Source of the DNA: Chionoecetes opilio
Lineage: Eukaryota > Arthropoda > Malacostraca > Decapoda > Majidae
NCBI GenBank assembly: GCA_016584305.1
Contig: JACEEZ010000187.1
Coordinates: forward strand, 44,185-108,184
Direction of reading: 5' to 3'
Length of the DNA: 64,000 bases
In this document: piece after piece, positions 1 to 11,487 of the stretch
Position numbering within the stretch: position 1 is the stretch's first letter
Layout of the letters: every line of letters starts with the position of its first letter
Made by a program: the position numbers and the translations under genes
Notes under the pieces: model-generated
What the model saw: only the letters and a program-made list of their open reading frames with translations
Database searches by the model: none
What the model was told of the DNA's origin: nothing

Positions 1-603
1 CGCAGTCCAAATGACGGCGGGTCATGTCAAGAAGTCTTACGGCGGATTGGCATAGCCCCGGTTGTTTGGACTCGCCTCAGCGGGGGTATTTGGCGTTGTC
101 GGTACCTGTGCGGAGGACAAAGATCCGGTTCTTCAAGTCGCTTGTGATCCCTGTCTTACTCTATGGTTGTGAGACATGGACACTAAATAGTGACTTGAAG
201 AAACGAATCAATGCCTTTGGTAATAAGTGTCTTCGCAGAATCATGGGGTATCGCTGGATGATTACGGTGTCAAATCAGCGATTGCCACCGTGAGACTGAA
301 TCGAGGCCTATTACCTGCATAGTCCGTCAGCGCCAACTTCCGCTATATGGGCATGTGGCACGCTACCCTGAAACCGATCCTTCCCATCGGGTTGTATCTG
401 TAAGAGACAATCCGGCGTGGGGGGAGGCCAAGGGGGCGCCCACAAGGCCGTGGCTGGGGGAAGTTTATGTTTCTTTTCGAGAGCTGCTTGGTATGGGAAA
501 GGAGCCTGCATAGTAACCGCGCGTGGTACCCCGGGAGTGGCGTCGTAGGGTGGGCGAGGCGACGCGGGCCCCCCCGGGGTATGCCCCAATGATTGATTGA
601 TAT
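1..603 (+). mobile_element. 3' end of a non-LTR retrotransposon (LINE), cut by the window edge
   Basis: This is the C-terminal tail of a LINE ORF2 plus its 3' end. Frame 3 reads PVLLYGCETWTL near base 150-185 and LRRIMGYRW near 230-260. After a frame change, residues including LPLYGHVARYPETDP and VVSVRDNPAW follow at about 295-420. This order of motifs is the post-RT region I know from arthropod and fish LINEs. The unit closes with a short TGAT repeat (about 590-602), a typical microsatellite-like LINE 3' tail, after which the sequence turns AT-rich. At least two frame changes and a late stop make it non-functional as written, though some may be sequencing indels. The clade is not settled. 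A minus-strand fragment at 30.9 kb may be the RT part of the same family. Confidence 0.8.
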
Positions 604-789
604 TAATAGAAAATAACTACTTTAAAAATCGAATACATAAAATATAATTTTTGAACTCACAATTCGAGGTTTAATTGAAAAATTATTTATAATAATAAGT
701 GGCGTTATATCGGGTTGAAAGAATGACGCGTAAATATTAAATATGCTAAGACTCTACATCTGTATTTAAAATCTGAAAATAATTGAAAC
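604..789. other. AT-rich spacer, nothing recognised
   Basis: This is AT-rich sequence after the LINE tail. I see no ORF, RNA gene or repeat with a partner in the window. Confidence 0.5.
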
Positions 790-981
790 TTTTAAACGTT
801 TACCGGTTTTTATGAAATTTTTGGGTTAACGGACTTGAGTTAACCGAAGTTAAATGTAGCGGAAGTTAATTAGTCCCATAATGATTTCCAAAGTTTAAAT
901 TAAAAGTTAAATCGTTAACGAAAATGTTAACTTCGTTAATTAACGATTAACGGATTAACGGTTTGGTGCCCACCTTTGCTA
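790..981. mobile_element. Probable MITE end, rich in GTTAAC/TTAACG motifs
   Basis: The stretch repeats GTTAAC, GTTAACG and ATTAACGG in both orientations and ends in TGCCCACCTTTG (about 967-978). Reversed, that reads CAAAGGTGGGCA, close to the CAGAG-TGGGCA end of the hAT-like element at 28,154. This suggests the right end of a hAT-type MITE. The other end is not seen, and no target duplication can be shown. Confidence 0.35.
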
Positions 982-1004
982 ATTTGGTATGCCTCCAGGA
1001 TGTG

Positions 1005-1077
1005 TTGGCCCCTATAAGGGCCCCCTAGGGGGCCCCCATGAGGCCCCTATATGAGGCCACCTAGGGGCCCCTATAAT
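1005..1077. repeat. GGCCCC-rich cluster of short palindromes
   Basis: Bases 1,018-1,035 form a perfect 18-base palindrome, GGGCCCCCTAGGGGGCCC. Around it CCCCTATAAGGG, ATGAGGCC and ACCTAGGGGCCCC recur in direct and inverted form. The cluster is strongly self-complementary and sits just upstream of the fold-back element. I know of no function. Confidence 0.6.
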
Positions 1078-1189
1078 TCAGTCATATTAATTTCCTTCTA
1101 TACACAAAATCACTGAGTGCATACAATATATTGTGGGCATTTTCACATTTGTTTTTATTTTTTTTTTCTATGTGAGTGCAGGAGACAAA

Positions 1190-1730
1190 AGGCATGCTCA
1201 AGGTATTCAATGGGCCCCAGACAAACTACGTCACGGCTTGTTTACATCGGTGCATTGGGGGATAAGTCGGGGTCGCCGGGTGGACCTACGAAGGGAAAAC
1301 TACGGCGATGGAAGAATTTCGAGTTTTTTGCGGGAAATTGATATTCCAGGTGCTATATTACTGTGGTCTGTTCTCGCTGATAACACTAAAGAGAAAAACC
1401 TGAGGTAATGGCTGATGTGCAGAGGCTTCTAAACCAAGAAAACAGAGTCATAACAGAGCCTTGTCAAAAAAGGGAAGCAACTGGTAGGTACGTAATGTGT
1501 CCCTACCACTTGGGTTACTTCTTAATGAGGACTCTGCTGTGACTGTTTCCTGGTTTAGAAGCCTTTGCTCATCAACCATCACCTCAGGTCTTCTCTATGT
1601 TGTCAGCGAGCACGGAAAATATAGCACCTGGAATATCAAATTTTGCCAAAACAACGTGAATTATTTTCATCGTCGTAGTCCCTTATCTTTGTAGGGGTTT
1701 TACATATTCTGGTTATGATAGTATTAAAAT
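1190..1730. repeat. Fold-back (hairpin) element A, copy 1
   Basis: Two arms of about 230-290 bases face each other around a centre near 1,490, where AAGCAACTGGTAGGTACGTA meets CCCTACCACTTGGGTTACTT. Left-arm landmarks such as GATATTCCAGGTGCTATATT, CCTGAGGTAATGGCTGATG and ACTACGGCGATGGAAGAA reappear reversed in the right arm. The ORFs over it are by-products of the repeat. A matching copy lies at 25,504-26,000 and a half copy at 5,849-6,190. It is probably a non-autonomous fold-back transposon or long hairpin MITE. No transposase is seen. Confidence 0.8.
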
Positions 1731-1945
1731 ACCTTATTAATTGAGTTCCTTTTGTTTGCCTTTCCTCATAATAAGTAGTGGTACACATAGTTTTAAGTGT
1801 TACTTGACGAGCCAATGAATACTCTTGAGTCTACACCAACATCACCAACCTTTGCTTTGATTTATCTTTTACTCCATCCATAAACCCAAATTGCATAACC
1901 ACGGTGACATTACCCCTCCTTGGCCTCATGGTACTGGTACTGTCG
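1731..1945. repeat. Repeat flank shared with 26,001-26,185
   Basis: Direct similarity to the other copy of element A continues past the hairpin. Shared landmarks include TTGAGTTCCTTTTGTT, GACGAGCCAATGAAT, ACATCACCAACCTTTG and TACTCCATCCATAAA. The larger repeat unit therefore extends about 700 bases. The match is lost where the homopolymer-rich section begins. Confidence 0.65.
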
Positions 1946-4059
1946 TCTACCGATTTTAATCTTTTTAACCCTAAAAAATTTTTTTAAACGGTCCTTAAAT
2001 TTGTAGGCCCTGGTTTCCTTTAAAAAGGGCCCCCCTTTAAAAAGGGGAAAATCCCCGATTAAAGGTTATTTGTTACCGAGTTATTGGTAAAAATTTAGGA
2101 TTAATTGGTAAAACCTTTTATTTTATAAATTTTGGGTTTATAAAACCCTACCCACCCTTTCCATTTTTCCCTTAATTCACCCAAATTTTTCCCCCCCATC
2201 CTTTCATATGCTTTTTTTATGTCCCCCTTTAAATTTGGGTAAAATTTTTTTTTCGGGGTTTTTAATTTTTTAATGCGCAAACCCTTTCGTCCTTTTTAAT
2301 TTTTTTTTTTTGTTTTTTTGGGGAAAGGGGATTTTTTTTTTGTTTTTTTTTATTTTTTGGAAATTATTAGGTATAATTTTTTTGGGGTTGGTTTATTTAG
2401 GGGGCATTTTTTTGTCATTTTTCAAAAAAAAAAAAGGCAAAATTACAACTTTTCAAAAAACAAAAAATAGTTTGCCCCCCAAAATGTTCTTTAGGATTTA
2501 CTTTTCTTAAATTTTTGATTACCATCACTCGTTTTTCAAAATTTGTCAAAAACGTACTAAGACTGTTACCAACCCCCCACCAAAAATTTTTCCTTGTCTA
2601 CTTTATTCCCATTTGTGTTTTTTTATTTTTAATTATTTTTTTCTTTCCTCATATGGGTGGGACATATATAATGAAAAATTAAAGCCAAGGGTTTTGGCTT
2701 CCAAAATCACCAACCCCCCTAAATTACCCCAATTTACCCACTTAAACCAGTTGGTACCACGGTCCCTACAAACCTTCCTTTTCGACGATTTTCCGATTTT
2801 TTTCAACAATTGGAAAGCCGAATTTTTGGGGGTCCATACCAATTTTAAAATGTCCCCGGGTTAAAAACTTGTTTTAGGGTGGTATTTGTAAAAAGCCCCT
2901 AACCCCCCAAAACCGCGACAAAGTTTTGTTGTAGGGAAAAAAGGTAGAGGAAAGTAATTCCCCTAAAGGATGGGTAATTTTGGTTATCAACTTTTATATA
3001 TTTTACCTAAATTTCCCCCCCCGTCTTTTCCCCCAAAACTTTCCCCCTTTAAAGTAAATTTCCCCACTCAAAGTTTTCGAACTCCTGTGGGTTTTATTTT
3101 TTAATATTATCCTCTGGAAAAATAATTAAAAGTTTTTGGGGAAAAGGTTTAAATTTTTTTTTTTTTTTAAAATTTGGATGTGGGAATGGGAATTTTGGGT
3201 GGGCAATTTTAAAACCCAAAAATTTAAAAATTGGAGGGGGGGGTTAAATTCCCCAAAACGGGGAATTTTTTTACCGGGAAAAAATTGCCTAAAAATAAAC
3301 CAAACCTCCAAAATCCTATAGCAGGGGCTTAAAGATAACCTCTAACCAAACTAAGTACCTAACCCCCCAAAATCTAACTTGCTCCTAACAAATTTAAAAC
3401 CTCCTTTAAAAATTTTACCTCCATATAACCAACTCCCCAATTAAACCCCCCTAACCAATAAAAAATTAACCCCCCCCTGTATTGGGGGTGGTTCTGACAC
3501 CCCAAAAATAAAACCCAATACACCCTAGTAAAAGGGGTCAAAAGACCTATTTCCAATTGCATTGGGGGTGTTGGTTTGGGGGCAAAAAAAAATACTACAC
3601 AGAAAGACCCAAGTGGGGGAGGGTTTTAAAACCCAAAAGAACGTCCCCAATAAACAGGGGGGGAAAAACGTGGGGCCAGGGGCACGTCCCTTTTTTTTGG
3701 CCGGTTTTAACCATAAAAAAAGGGGGGGAAATGACATTTTAAAATCTATTGCTTGGTATAACCATTTAGGGACCAAGCCAAATCCACTTTGCATTTTTCT
3801 ACCCCAAAACCCTTTGAGGGGAACCCCAAAAATTTATTTGGGATGTTAAAGATTCGCGGTATTTTTTTTTTTGCGATAGTGATTTTTTTTTGTGAAAAAG
3901 TAAAATCCCTTTACTTTTCGATTTTTCAACGTTTGGGTTAAAACTTTTTCTAACTATTTCAAAAATTGGGGGGGAAGGGAAAATCGGGGTCTTTTTGGGG
4001 GTCTCATCTGTGTCATATTAGGGTTTGTAAAAAAAATTACAAAAAAAAAACCCGAGGGG
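1946..4059. other. Homopolymer-distorted stretch, no gene recognised
   Basis: Nearly every base sits in a run of three to ten identical bases (for example CCCCAAAA, TTTTGGGGG, AAAAATTTTT). This fits base-calling or polishing failure better than natural low-complexity DNA. Short ORFs here are meaningless translations of the runs. If real sequence lies underneath, it cannot be recovered from this text. Confidence 0.6.
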
Positions 4060-4515
4060 GCCCCTCACTATAAAATACTACAGTAAAGTCGCCAGCTAGT
4101 ATTTTAACCCAACGTTAGTCGCCCTCTGGGAAATTCGGGAATTAGAGGAAAGTAAAACAAATCTCTATAAATTAGCTGCGGAAGATTGGATATATAAAAA
4201 AATTTCCCCTGCCCCCGGAAAAAAATTTATTCAATTTGAAAGATCTGGCAAAACTTGTGTCCCCCTGCCCGAAAGGTGATGAGCTGCTGTCTGTCGTCCT
4301 GCGAAAAAAAAACGGAGAAGCAAAAAAGCGCAACAGTTTACTTTCAGATACAAAGCATAAAAAAACGCTGAAAAAGGGTAATTTTAAAAGTCAGATAAAA
4401 CTACTGTTTAACATCTTCATGGGACATAAAAAACAGTAGTATGCTATAATTTCGTAATATTTGGCGCCTGGCGACTTCACTGCAGGTGGCGACTTCACTG
4501 TATCTACGGATAGGG
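4060..4515 (+). mobile_element. Truncated copy of the GTGAAGTCGCCA TIR element
   Basis: It matches the right-hand third of the element at 50,164-51,622, base for base apart from indels. It starts near CTCACTATA..ACTACAGTAAAGTCGCC and ends GGCGACTTCACTGTATCTACGG. Shared inner landmarks are TTAGCTGCGGAAGAT, GAAAGATCTG and ACATCTTCA. The left two thirds, with the microsatellite part, are absent. A 67-codon ORF (4,236-4,439) covers the same region as a 69-codon ORF in the 51.3-kb copy, but the reading frame is not kept well enough to call it coding. Confidence 0.7.
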
Positions 4516-5429
4516 GTAGTTTTTTTTTTTTCCCTTGGGGAAACCTAAGTGTTTTTTGCAATTCGAATAAGTGATGACAAATTTTTAATAATACACTTCT
4601 TAGCATTTTGACGGGGGAAAAAAAACGCTCCAAAGTTAAAGCATCAAATAAAAACCTAATAAAACCCTAAAATAAATACTCTAACGTTTAAAAATAACCC
4701 TCAAACAACCAAACCTAACCATAATTTTTGTTTTTTTGCCAAATTTTATTGTTTTTTTCACACTCGTTTTTACCGTAGAAACAAAAAAAGGTAAAAAAAT
4801 AAATTGAATCCAGACCCAGTCATGTTCAATTAGCCTCGCGACAACTGCGGCAGACAGATGACTACCGTGGTGTAGTTTGCGTGGGGGAAAACGTGTTATA
4901 AAACGGATAAAGGGGATGCGTATGGCAGGGGGGAAAAAGAGGGGAATATAATGAAGTGATAATGTACAACGAATTTTGGATTTTTTGGAACTAAAGCAAT
5001 ATTTCGTGGGAGTATATTGGGTTTATTGATGATTTAAAGCCAAAAAGGGAAAAAGTGCCCGACATCAGAGGTCACATGGGACTATGGCAAAGCATAAAAA
5101 AGGGAAAAGGTTATAAGAAAGGTGAAAAGGTGGTGGAGTGCCTGATTGTTATATTTCTTTTTTTACTCGGAAAAATTAATTTCTTTTTATTGGCAGAAGT
5201 TTAAGTGTGGGAAAAATTGGAAAAAGAGATTAGTTCCGATGCCCCGGGGGTGATGATTTCGCATGTATACCCAAAGGTTACAAGTAGTGTTTGTGCGTGC
5301 GGGGAATAATGATAGAGTGTGTGGCAACTGCATCCGTGGTGGGGACTGAAAGAAAAATACAAACCCAGGGGTGCCAGAAACCCCAAAAGGACCCCTTTAC
5401 CCTTGAGGTAACGATGGGTTTGGAAAACT
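4516..5429. other. No gene recognised
   Basis: This is moderately AT-rich sequence with homopolymer stretching. It holds a weak cluster of CCTAAA/CCTAACC motifs at about 4,650-4,730. No ORF shows a recognisable family, and I found no paired repeat. Confidence 0.4.
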
Positions 5430-5848
5430 CAAATCATAAGTAGGCCCGTGATGCTGAAATTTTCGATGTGAACAGTATTTTGATGTGCAGCCATTTTAAG
5501 TGGAGGAAAATTTGTGCGCCCTAAAACGCCGGGGCCCTGCTGTGACGTCAACAAAATGGGTTTCAAAGCGGCCGCAGCGGGCCGCTCCCCAGTAACATTT
5601 AAATTTCATTACCCCCACTACCGCAAGATGGCCAAAAATCCTCCTTCAAGTTTTTTGGTAGGTTTTTTTCTGTTTGTGAATATATAAGTTGTAGTTTATA
5701 AGGGAAAAGGGTGATTAGACAGGGACAGTGACCCATGACAAAAAGGCAAGTGAGACTTTAGCTCGCAAAATCCTTAAAAAGCCAAAAAAACCCACAATGA
5801 CTGTAGCCTACAGCTAACAGTATACGAACTCATAGAAAAACAGGTAGA
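5430..5848. repeat. Half copy of fold-back element B
   Basis: Bases 5,600-5,850 match 14,893-15,125 in the same orientation. Shared landmarks are CCACTACCGCAAGATG, AATCCTCCTTCAAGT, TGTGAATAT and GAACTCATAGA. Bases 5,440-5,590 match 15,510-15,640 reversed, including a TGACGTCA motif and GCGGCC. It is one arm plus the flank of the fold-back family seen complete at 14,875-15,470. Confidence 0.6.
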
Positions 5849-6190
5849 ATGAGAGCGCCCTTTCCCCCTGCACACACACACACTAAAAGTAAGCAAGTGG
5901 TAGGGACACATTACGTCCCACCATTTTCTTACCTTTTGACGAGGGTCTGTTATGCTCTGTTTTCTTGGTTTAGAAGCCTCTGCACATCAGCCCTTTCCTC
6001 AGGTCTTCTCTTTTGTGTTGTCACGAGAAAAGAGCACGTAATATAGCACCTGGAAAATCAATTTCCCGGGGGGGCCCAAAAAAACTGGAATTCTTCCATC
6101 GCCGTAGTTTTTCCTTTATAGGTCCCCCCCGGGGACCCCGACTTTTCCCCACAAGCACCGTATAACAAACCGTGACGTAGTTATGGGTAG
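5849..6190. repeat. Half copy of fold-back element A
   Basis: It is one arm of element A, lying reverse-complementary to 1,190-1,500 (equivalently in line with the right arm). Landmarks are GGTTTAGAAGCCTCTGCACATCAG, CCTCAGGTCTTCTC, ATAGCACCTGGAAAATCAA and TTCTTCCATCGCCGTAGTTTT. The partner arm is missing. Runs of C and G are longer than in the other copies. Confidence 0.7.
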
Positions 6191-6803
6191 GTCCTTTTTA
6201 ATGTTTGACCAAGAAAACTAAACTCCATTTTATCAATTTCAGCTTTTGAAAAAAATTGAGAAAATTACAATTTATAAAATAATCTTTTTTTTTTTCACCT
6301 TTAAAATTCTTTCAGATAGCTTCAAAAAAGCACCTAAAATTTATCACAAATGCAAAAAAAAAAAATTTTTTTTTGGCCCCCCCTGAGTAGGCTCGTTCGC
6401 CGCCCCCCCCAAAAGTCCCCATCCATCAACATGGGCCCCTTTTAATATGTCTCCACTACAGGGATTTTTGTGGGCGCCCCGGGGAAAAAAGTGTGGGGGG
6501 TCTACCCTGAGGGTTTTTTTTGCTCTCTCAGGGGCTTGTTCGCGACCAGTACCCCTTTAATTTCTAGGGGACAGGTTGTTGGGTATAGACGCATTTTATA
6601 AATTTGGGTTTTTTTTTCATGTGCTTTTAGTGTGTTGTTTATTTTTGTTTTTTTTTTTCGTGCGGAGGCTGTCAGGGATATCTACAGTCTTTGGGTTATT
6701 TGCATGTAGAATAAATAGTCTTTTGAGCTTGATAACTTACCGGATCTCTCTCTCTCGCTCTCGCTCTCGTCTTCTCTTTTTCTCACTCTCACTCTCACTC
6801 ACT
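6191..6803. other. Homopolymer-rich spacer ending in a CT microsatellite
   Basis: There is no recognisable gene. Bases 6,746-6,810 are a mixed CT/CACT simple repeat into which the next SINE is inserted. Confidence 0.5.
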
Positions 6804-6815
6804 CACTCACCCACT

Positions 6816-6988
6816 ACCCGCCAGTGTGGCCTGGTTGGTAGAACGCTCGGCCCGTGTGTAGAGTCCCTGCATTCGGTCAGCGGTTCGAGTCCAAGTTCGT
6901 CCTGGCGTGGTGGCGCTTTGTATAGTCAATAACCTTGTAGTTGGTACTTGCAAAGTGTCTAAGATAGGATCAAAGTATCTTATCTTAT
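6816..6988 (+). mobile_element. tRNA-derived SINE, copy 1
   Basis: The 5' part looks like a tRNA gene. A TGGCCTGGTTGGTAGAACGC stretch resembles the RNA polymerase III A box, and GGTTCGAGTCC at about 6,882-6,892 is an intact B box. A non-tRNA tail follows (CTTTGTATAGTCAATAACCTTGTAG, then GATAGGATCAAAGTATCTTATC). The same body occurs at 34,860-35,049 and, reversed, at 53,110-53,287. CACTCACCCACT flanks it on both sides (6,804-6,815 and 6,989-7,000) and is a probable 12-bp target duplication. That site is itself a simple repeat, so this is weaker proof than for the later copies. Confidence 0.85.
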
Positions 6989-6998
6989 CACTCACCCA

Positions 6999-7000
<2 letters not shown>

Positions 7001-7030
<30 letters not shown>
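7001..7030. repeat. CA microsatellite
   Basis: About 14 CA units directly follow the SINE and its target duplication. Confidence 0.9.
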
Positions 7031-7031
<1 letters not shown>

Positions 7032-7361
7032 TTTATCTAACATTCCCTACAAATCACATACAATTGTACAGAAACACAGACCACACAGACCCCAGGAGTC
7101 TAAACTAGGTGGTCTGTCCTTAATTGACCATGAGTAAACGATCAAAATAATCACAATTAAAACCCTATATCAACGACAACCACAGTCAGGCGGCAGGACA
7201 CTGAGAGCCTCATCGAAAACCTGTTAGAGGAGACGAAGACTTGTTAGATGGTGGTCAAGTTTGTTTAAAAGAGGAGAGTGAAAGCTTATTCCATCCTCTA
7301 TAATCTCGGAATTTATAAAGTAGGATTTAGTGTAATTGTCCACCTCTTTGATATTACTCCT

Positions 7362-7572
7362 TTAACCTCTTCACGCCCAGATCTTTCCTTTGCTATATAA
7401 AATCGTCTGTCGATAGCCATAAGATTACGAAAAGTATCTGAATATATCAAATTAGTTAGTTGACAAGGATACTAAACTGGTCATATCTATAAAATGTTGC
7501 TTATATTGACTAAAAATCGACTAATGGTAGCCAGGTACAATGAAAATTACGTTCTGGGCCTCAAGGGGTTAA
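7362..7572. mobile_element. piggyBac-like MITE, copy 1
   Basis: A 203-base unit lies between two TTAA tetranucleotides (7,362-7,365 and 7,569-7,572). It starts CCTCTTCACGCCCA and ends TGGGCCTCAAGGGG, an imperfect inverted repeat. TTAA target duplication with CCC..GGG ends is the signature of the piggyBac superfamily. A second copy is at 40,466-40,662, with its palindrome partner at 47,399-47,608. Copies share TTAGTTAGT.GACAAGGATAC, CATATCTATAAAA and GCTTATA. There is no coding capacity, so it would depend on a transposase in trans. Confidence 0.65.
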
Positions 7573-8768
7573 TTAATACTCGTTCGTGATGAGTCATTAA
7601 TTACAAACAGTTTACGTCGACATTCGTAAACCCTTTTAGTATTACAAAACACCATAAGTTTCCTTTAGGGACGACTCTCCTCCCCTTAAAAAACCCGGTT
7701 AAATTGTGGTATTCTCTCATTTCCTTAGATTTATTACGCAAAAGATCGTCCTCGTAACCCTACACGCTGGACAGATCCTAATTTTCCCGTGACCTTGACC
7801 AATTTTCCCGGGTGAAGGGATTTTTTTTTTCTATATTTTATTTTTATCTAGTTTGTTCTGTTTTTTTTTCTTTTTTTAAAATGAATAGATGAAATAAAGT
7901 TAAGGGAAAATAAAAAAGGACCAAAAACCCATCGATTATAAGTATGTACTTCAAGTGAGGTCGGGAAAAGCTGAATATCATGCAGAAACAAACGTAGCTA
8001 GTTTTGGGGTGTACATTTTTTTCAAAAAGCCCAGTTGTTACGTTCCCCGCGGACCTTTGTCTCATGTGTAGTCTAGTCTTTGGCTTAGCGGGCAGCTGAA
8101 CCCATTTCGCGCTGTCGAGAGAAAAACAGTCAGTAGGAAAAAATTTAAAAGAATACATCATGGAGATTATTGGGAAATACCGATCCAGATACTAATTAAA
8201 AAATTTAATGCCCCACTTTTAGTAGTTTTTGAAAAGTTGGGGAGGACCGTGGGGAATTTATGCACATATAAAGATTTAAGCGGGTATCACAGAGGCGTTT
8301 CGTCGGATTTTTCGTCGAACCAAACATGCTTTTTGGTTTGGACCTGTTCGTCAAAACACTGACAAAAAACTACACAGGGTTTGAGCCAACCCGCTTCCCC
8401 CAAAACAATAACAAAAAAAGAGAAGCGATGACAGCGAGGGGCCCGGGAGTTTTTTGTTAATGTTTTAACTTTGGGGGGCATTATAACGTATACTGGTGAG
8501 AAAAGGGAGGGGGTGATTGTTAAAGAGAACGGCAACATATGAAGACGGTTCATGGGGGCTAAAGGGTTTATAGTGGACGAGAACCGGGGTCGAGCTACCG
8601 CCGTTAAATTAACAGTTTATTTTTTGCTTAGTAAAATTTGGGGCCAGTATTAATCCATTTCTGATGCGTAACCTTTAAAAATATTATATTTTAATATTTT
8701 AATATATATTTTATAATATATTTTATATATATATATATATATTTATATTTGAAGAAATTATAAGAGTT
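7573..8768. other. No gene recognised; AT repeat near the end
   Basis: I find no recognisable protein family. The 88- and 105-codon ORFs on the minus strand have no motif I know. Bases 8,690-8,755 are an ATATAT/TTTTAATA tract. Confidence 0.4.
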
Positions 8769-10800
8769 GTCTAATAATGCATGGGGACACCCCGGGGGGG
8801 GACCTCCCTCCCACCCCCCCCCTCCCTTAGGAGGTTTAGGTTAATTTTGGGTTTATGTTAATATTCTCGTCGGGGGGGTTTCGAAGGGGTCGGACCCCTC
8901 CGTTAAAACCTGCGGGGGGGCACAGTTGTTTCGTAAAATTTCGTCATTTCCCCGGGTTTTGAACACTGTTTATTTCCGGGCCCAAGTTTACAGTTTTTTT
9001 CTGATGGAGAAAATTTGTTATCAAGAAAAAGGACCCTAGGTTTTTGGGGAAAAAAACAACTTTTTGGGTTCCGGAAAAAAAAATGGTAAATTTTTACGAT
9101 GCCCAAAAACTTCCCTATACAATTGGGAGCATGGTTTTTTTTTTTCCCTTTTTGATTCTAAGAGAATTTTTCCTGAGTTTTCCGTCGCAAATCAATAGTT
9201 TCGGAGATATGAACATTTTAGGTGGGAGGAAGAATAAATTTCCTTTTTTACAAAAGCCTCCCCTTTTCCCTTCTTGTGACCTGCATTTCTTTTTTCGGAG
9301 GCGCACCCCTGGCTACCTTTTCCAACCTAACCTAACCCTTACCTTCCCTTTTCCTACCTTAGGGTAATGTTTTCACTAGACCGAAATTTCCTACACAATT
9401 GGGAGTGTGGTTTTGTTCACCTTAAAAATTCTAAAAAACCTTTTTTTACGAACTTCCGCGCAAACATATTTCGGGATTTAAGACATTTTTAATAGGAAGA
9501 AGTGATATGAGATATGAAAAAAAAAAATTAAAACCCAACCCCACCTTTAGACTCCTAATCTAACCCAACCTAACCAACCCAGTTTTCCCCGCTTTTTCCC
9601 CTAAATAAAGCCCAAACGCATTAAAAAAATGTCCCAGGCAAGGGAAAAAACAGATCGGGGCGTGCGGTCACAAGAGGAAGAAAGTGTGGCCCGGGCGTAA
9701 ATCTTGTCCGCCCCCTATGACAATTTGCCGGGAATTGTATAATGCCATGAACAACAGGGGCATTTTTCCCAAAATAAGATTTTTCGATGGAAAATCATAG
9801 AGATAAGTTTCCTAGAAAAACCCCACCCATATTGTGTAGGGGGAATTCGGTCCTAGTGTAAAATAAAACCTAGAGTCAGGGGCTCAGAAAAGGACCGCGC
9901 GTCCTTGTCCATTTTACCTGTTTTGATTATACAGGGCCTTTTTTTCATAGGCCGGGTTTTTAAACCCGGGTGTCCTGTAGAATTTAAAAAAAACAACAAA
10001 AGGAAACAGAAGAAAACAAAACTCATAAAAGCCTGCGTTTTATTGTTTTTTGCCCTACAGCACTTTTTTCCAAACTCTTTCGTCTCAATCATCCCCCCGT
10101 CTCACCACCATGTCCCAGCAGCAATAATTAACATCCCTTCTTTTCCCGTCCCTTTTAACCCCTCTTCATTTTACACCCATTTTAGTCAAAACCACACGCA
10201 AATTTCCATTCTCTCCCCGATTTCCCCAGACTATATTCTAAATTTACTAGTAATCATTTTTTTCCGCAAAAAGTAAAAAACAAACATCAAACAACTTCAT
10301 ATTCTGAAAATCTACACATTTATAATATAGACTGATTGTATTTATTTTTCTGTAACGTATTAAGATGGTGTTTATTTCAATGCTTAATAATTTTAACACA
10401 TTTATAAAATTACAGAAAAAAACATAGACTTATTTTTTACCGCAGAGTATGTTCGACGAAATGTGCAACATTTTGATAATTTCACAAAACCATTTCATCG
10501 AACATGTTTGGTGAAAGACCCCCGAAGTTCGCCAAAAGTCCCCAACCCAAATGGGAAGTTCGACGAAAAAATTTCCCACGAAAGCACCGGGGGATAGCGC
10601 TTTTGATCCCAGGCAGATTCCCTTTCACGTACACTTCCCCTTTGCAACATATAAAAACACTTCCCGACTTGCCCGTCCGTCTTTCCAACCGGACGTCACC
10701 CCCTTTGGGACCTTTAAAGACGTGGTTGGGGCAAAAGTTTGGGGAAACCCCAAATTTTTTGGGGGGCGGGGGAGCGGTGGTGCCACAAATTTTTAGAACA
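8769..10800. other. Second homopolymer-distorted stretch with a local direct repeat
   Basis: Text quality is as poor as at 1.9-4.1 kb. Within it, about 9,100-9,365 and 9,380-9,600 look like two copies of one unit. Each has TTCCTA.ACAATTGGGAG.(A/G)TGG, then AAATTCTAA.A, a (CATATTTCGG/AGTTTCGGAGATATGAAC)-like stretch, and a CCTAACC-rich tail. A short hairpin joins GTTCGACGAAATG (about 10,449) with CATTTCATCGAACATG (about 10,490). There is no gene. Confidence 0.45.
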
Positions 10801-11094
10801 TTATACTAACAAGTTTTGAATTCAAAATAAAGCTGTTTCCAAGGCGATTTAAAATAATTTATTATCAGTGATTCTGGAAAACAATATTAGTAATGGAAAA
10901 ACATACATGATTGAAAATATTTGCCCCGCTGCTTGAAGGCGGAAAAACGGGCACCCTGCTGAATGTAAGCCGACCACCACCACTACCCCGTGTTTTTTTT
11001 AAGGTTATTTCCGGGGCCTAGTTGAAGTAGTTTTAACCCCCCCACGGCCCCTTAGTAGCTCTATATACCATCCTTCCTACAGCATCACGCTACG

Positions 11095-11460
11095 CCACCA
11101 ACACACTCTACAGGCCCGTTAATAGGTAGTAATTATTAGTGATTTGAAAAAATAACGCCACGACTGCGATATGTGGAAACATTTTTGGACCCCGCTATAC
11201 AGATTCCCAAACTTGTAACCTTTGCAATAGACTGTTGTCAGGGAATTGTAGCGCTATATAAATGGCCGGGGAGTGAAGAGGGATATAGTGAAGGGAGTAA
11301 TAGGTGTGTCAGGGGGTACAAAAGGGAGGAAGTAAGGAAAGCAAGGAGGTTTTATACTGCAATGTTTTCTGATAAGAGCGAGGGGAAATGTATCGACCAA
11401 TGAGACGAGGTAACTTTCATCGTGACGTCACGTCACGAATAGGGGAAGGGGAAGTGGGGT
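11095..11460. repeat. Dispersed repeat C, copy 1
   Basis: It is directly similar to 26,190-26,560. Landmarks are CACTCTACAGGCC, ATAGGTAGTAA.TATTAGTGA, GAAAAAATA.CG.CACGA, GCAATAG.CTGTTGTCAGGGA and GGAGTAATAGGTGTGTCA. At the second locus repeat C directly follows element A. Here the two are about 9 kb apart. Confidence 0.65.
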
Positions 11461-11487
11461 GCCGAGGACCCCCGAGAGACAAGGCCT

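Noticed and set aside
6816..6900. Possible functional tRNA gene
   Set aside because: A- and B-box-like sequences are present, but the tRNA fold is not maintained. The unit is followed by a fixed non-tRNA tail, is repeated elsewhere and is flanked by target duplications, so it is a SINE.
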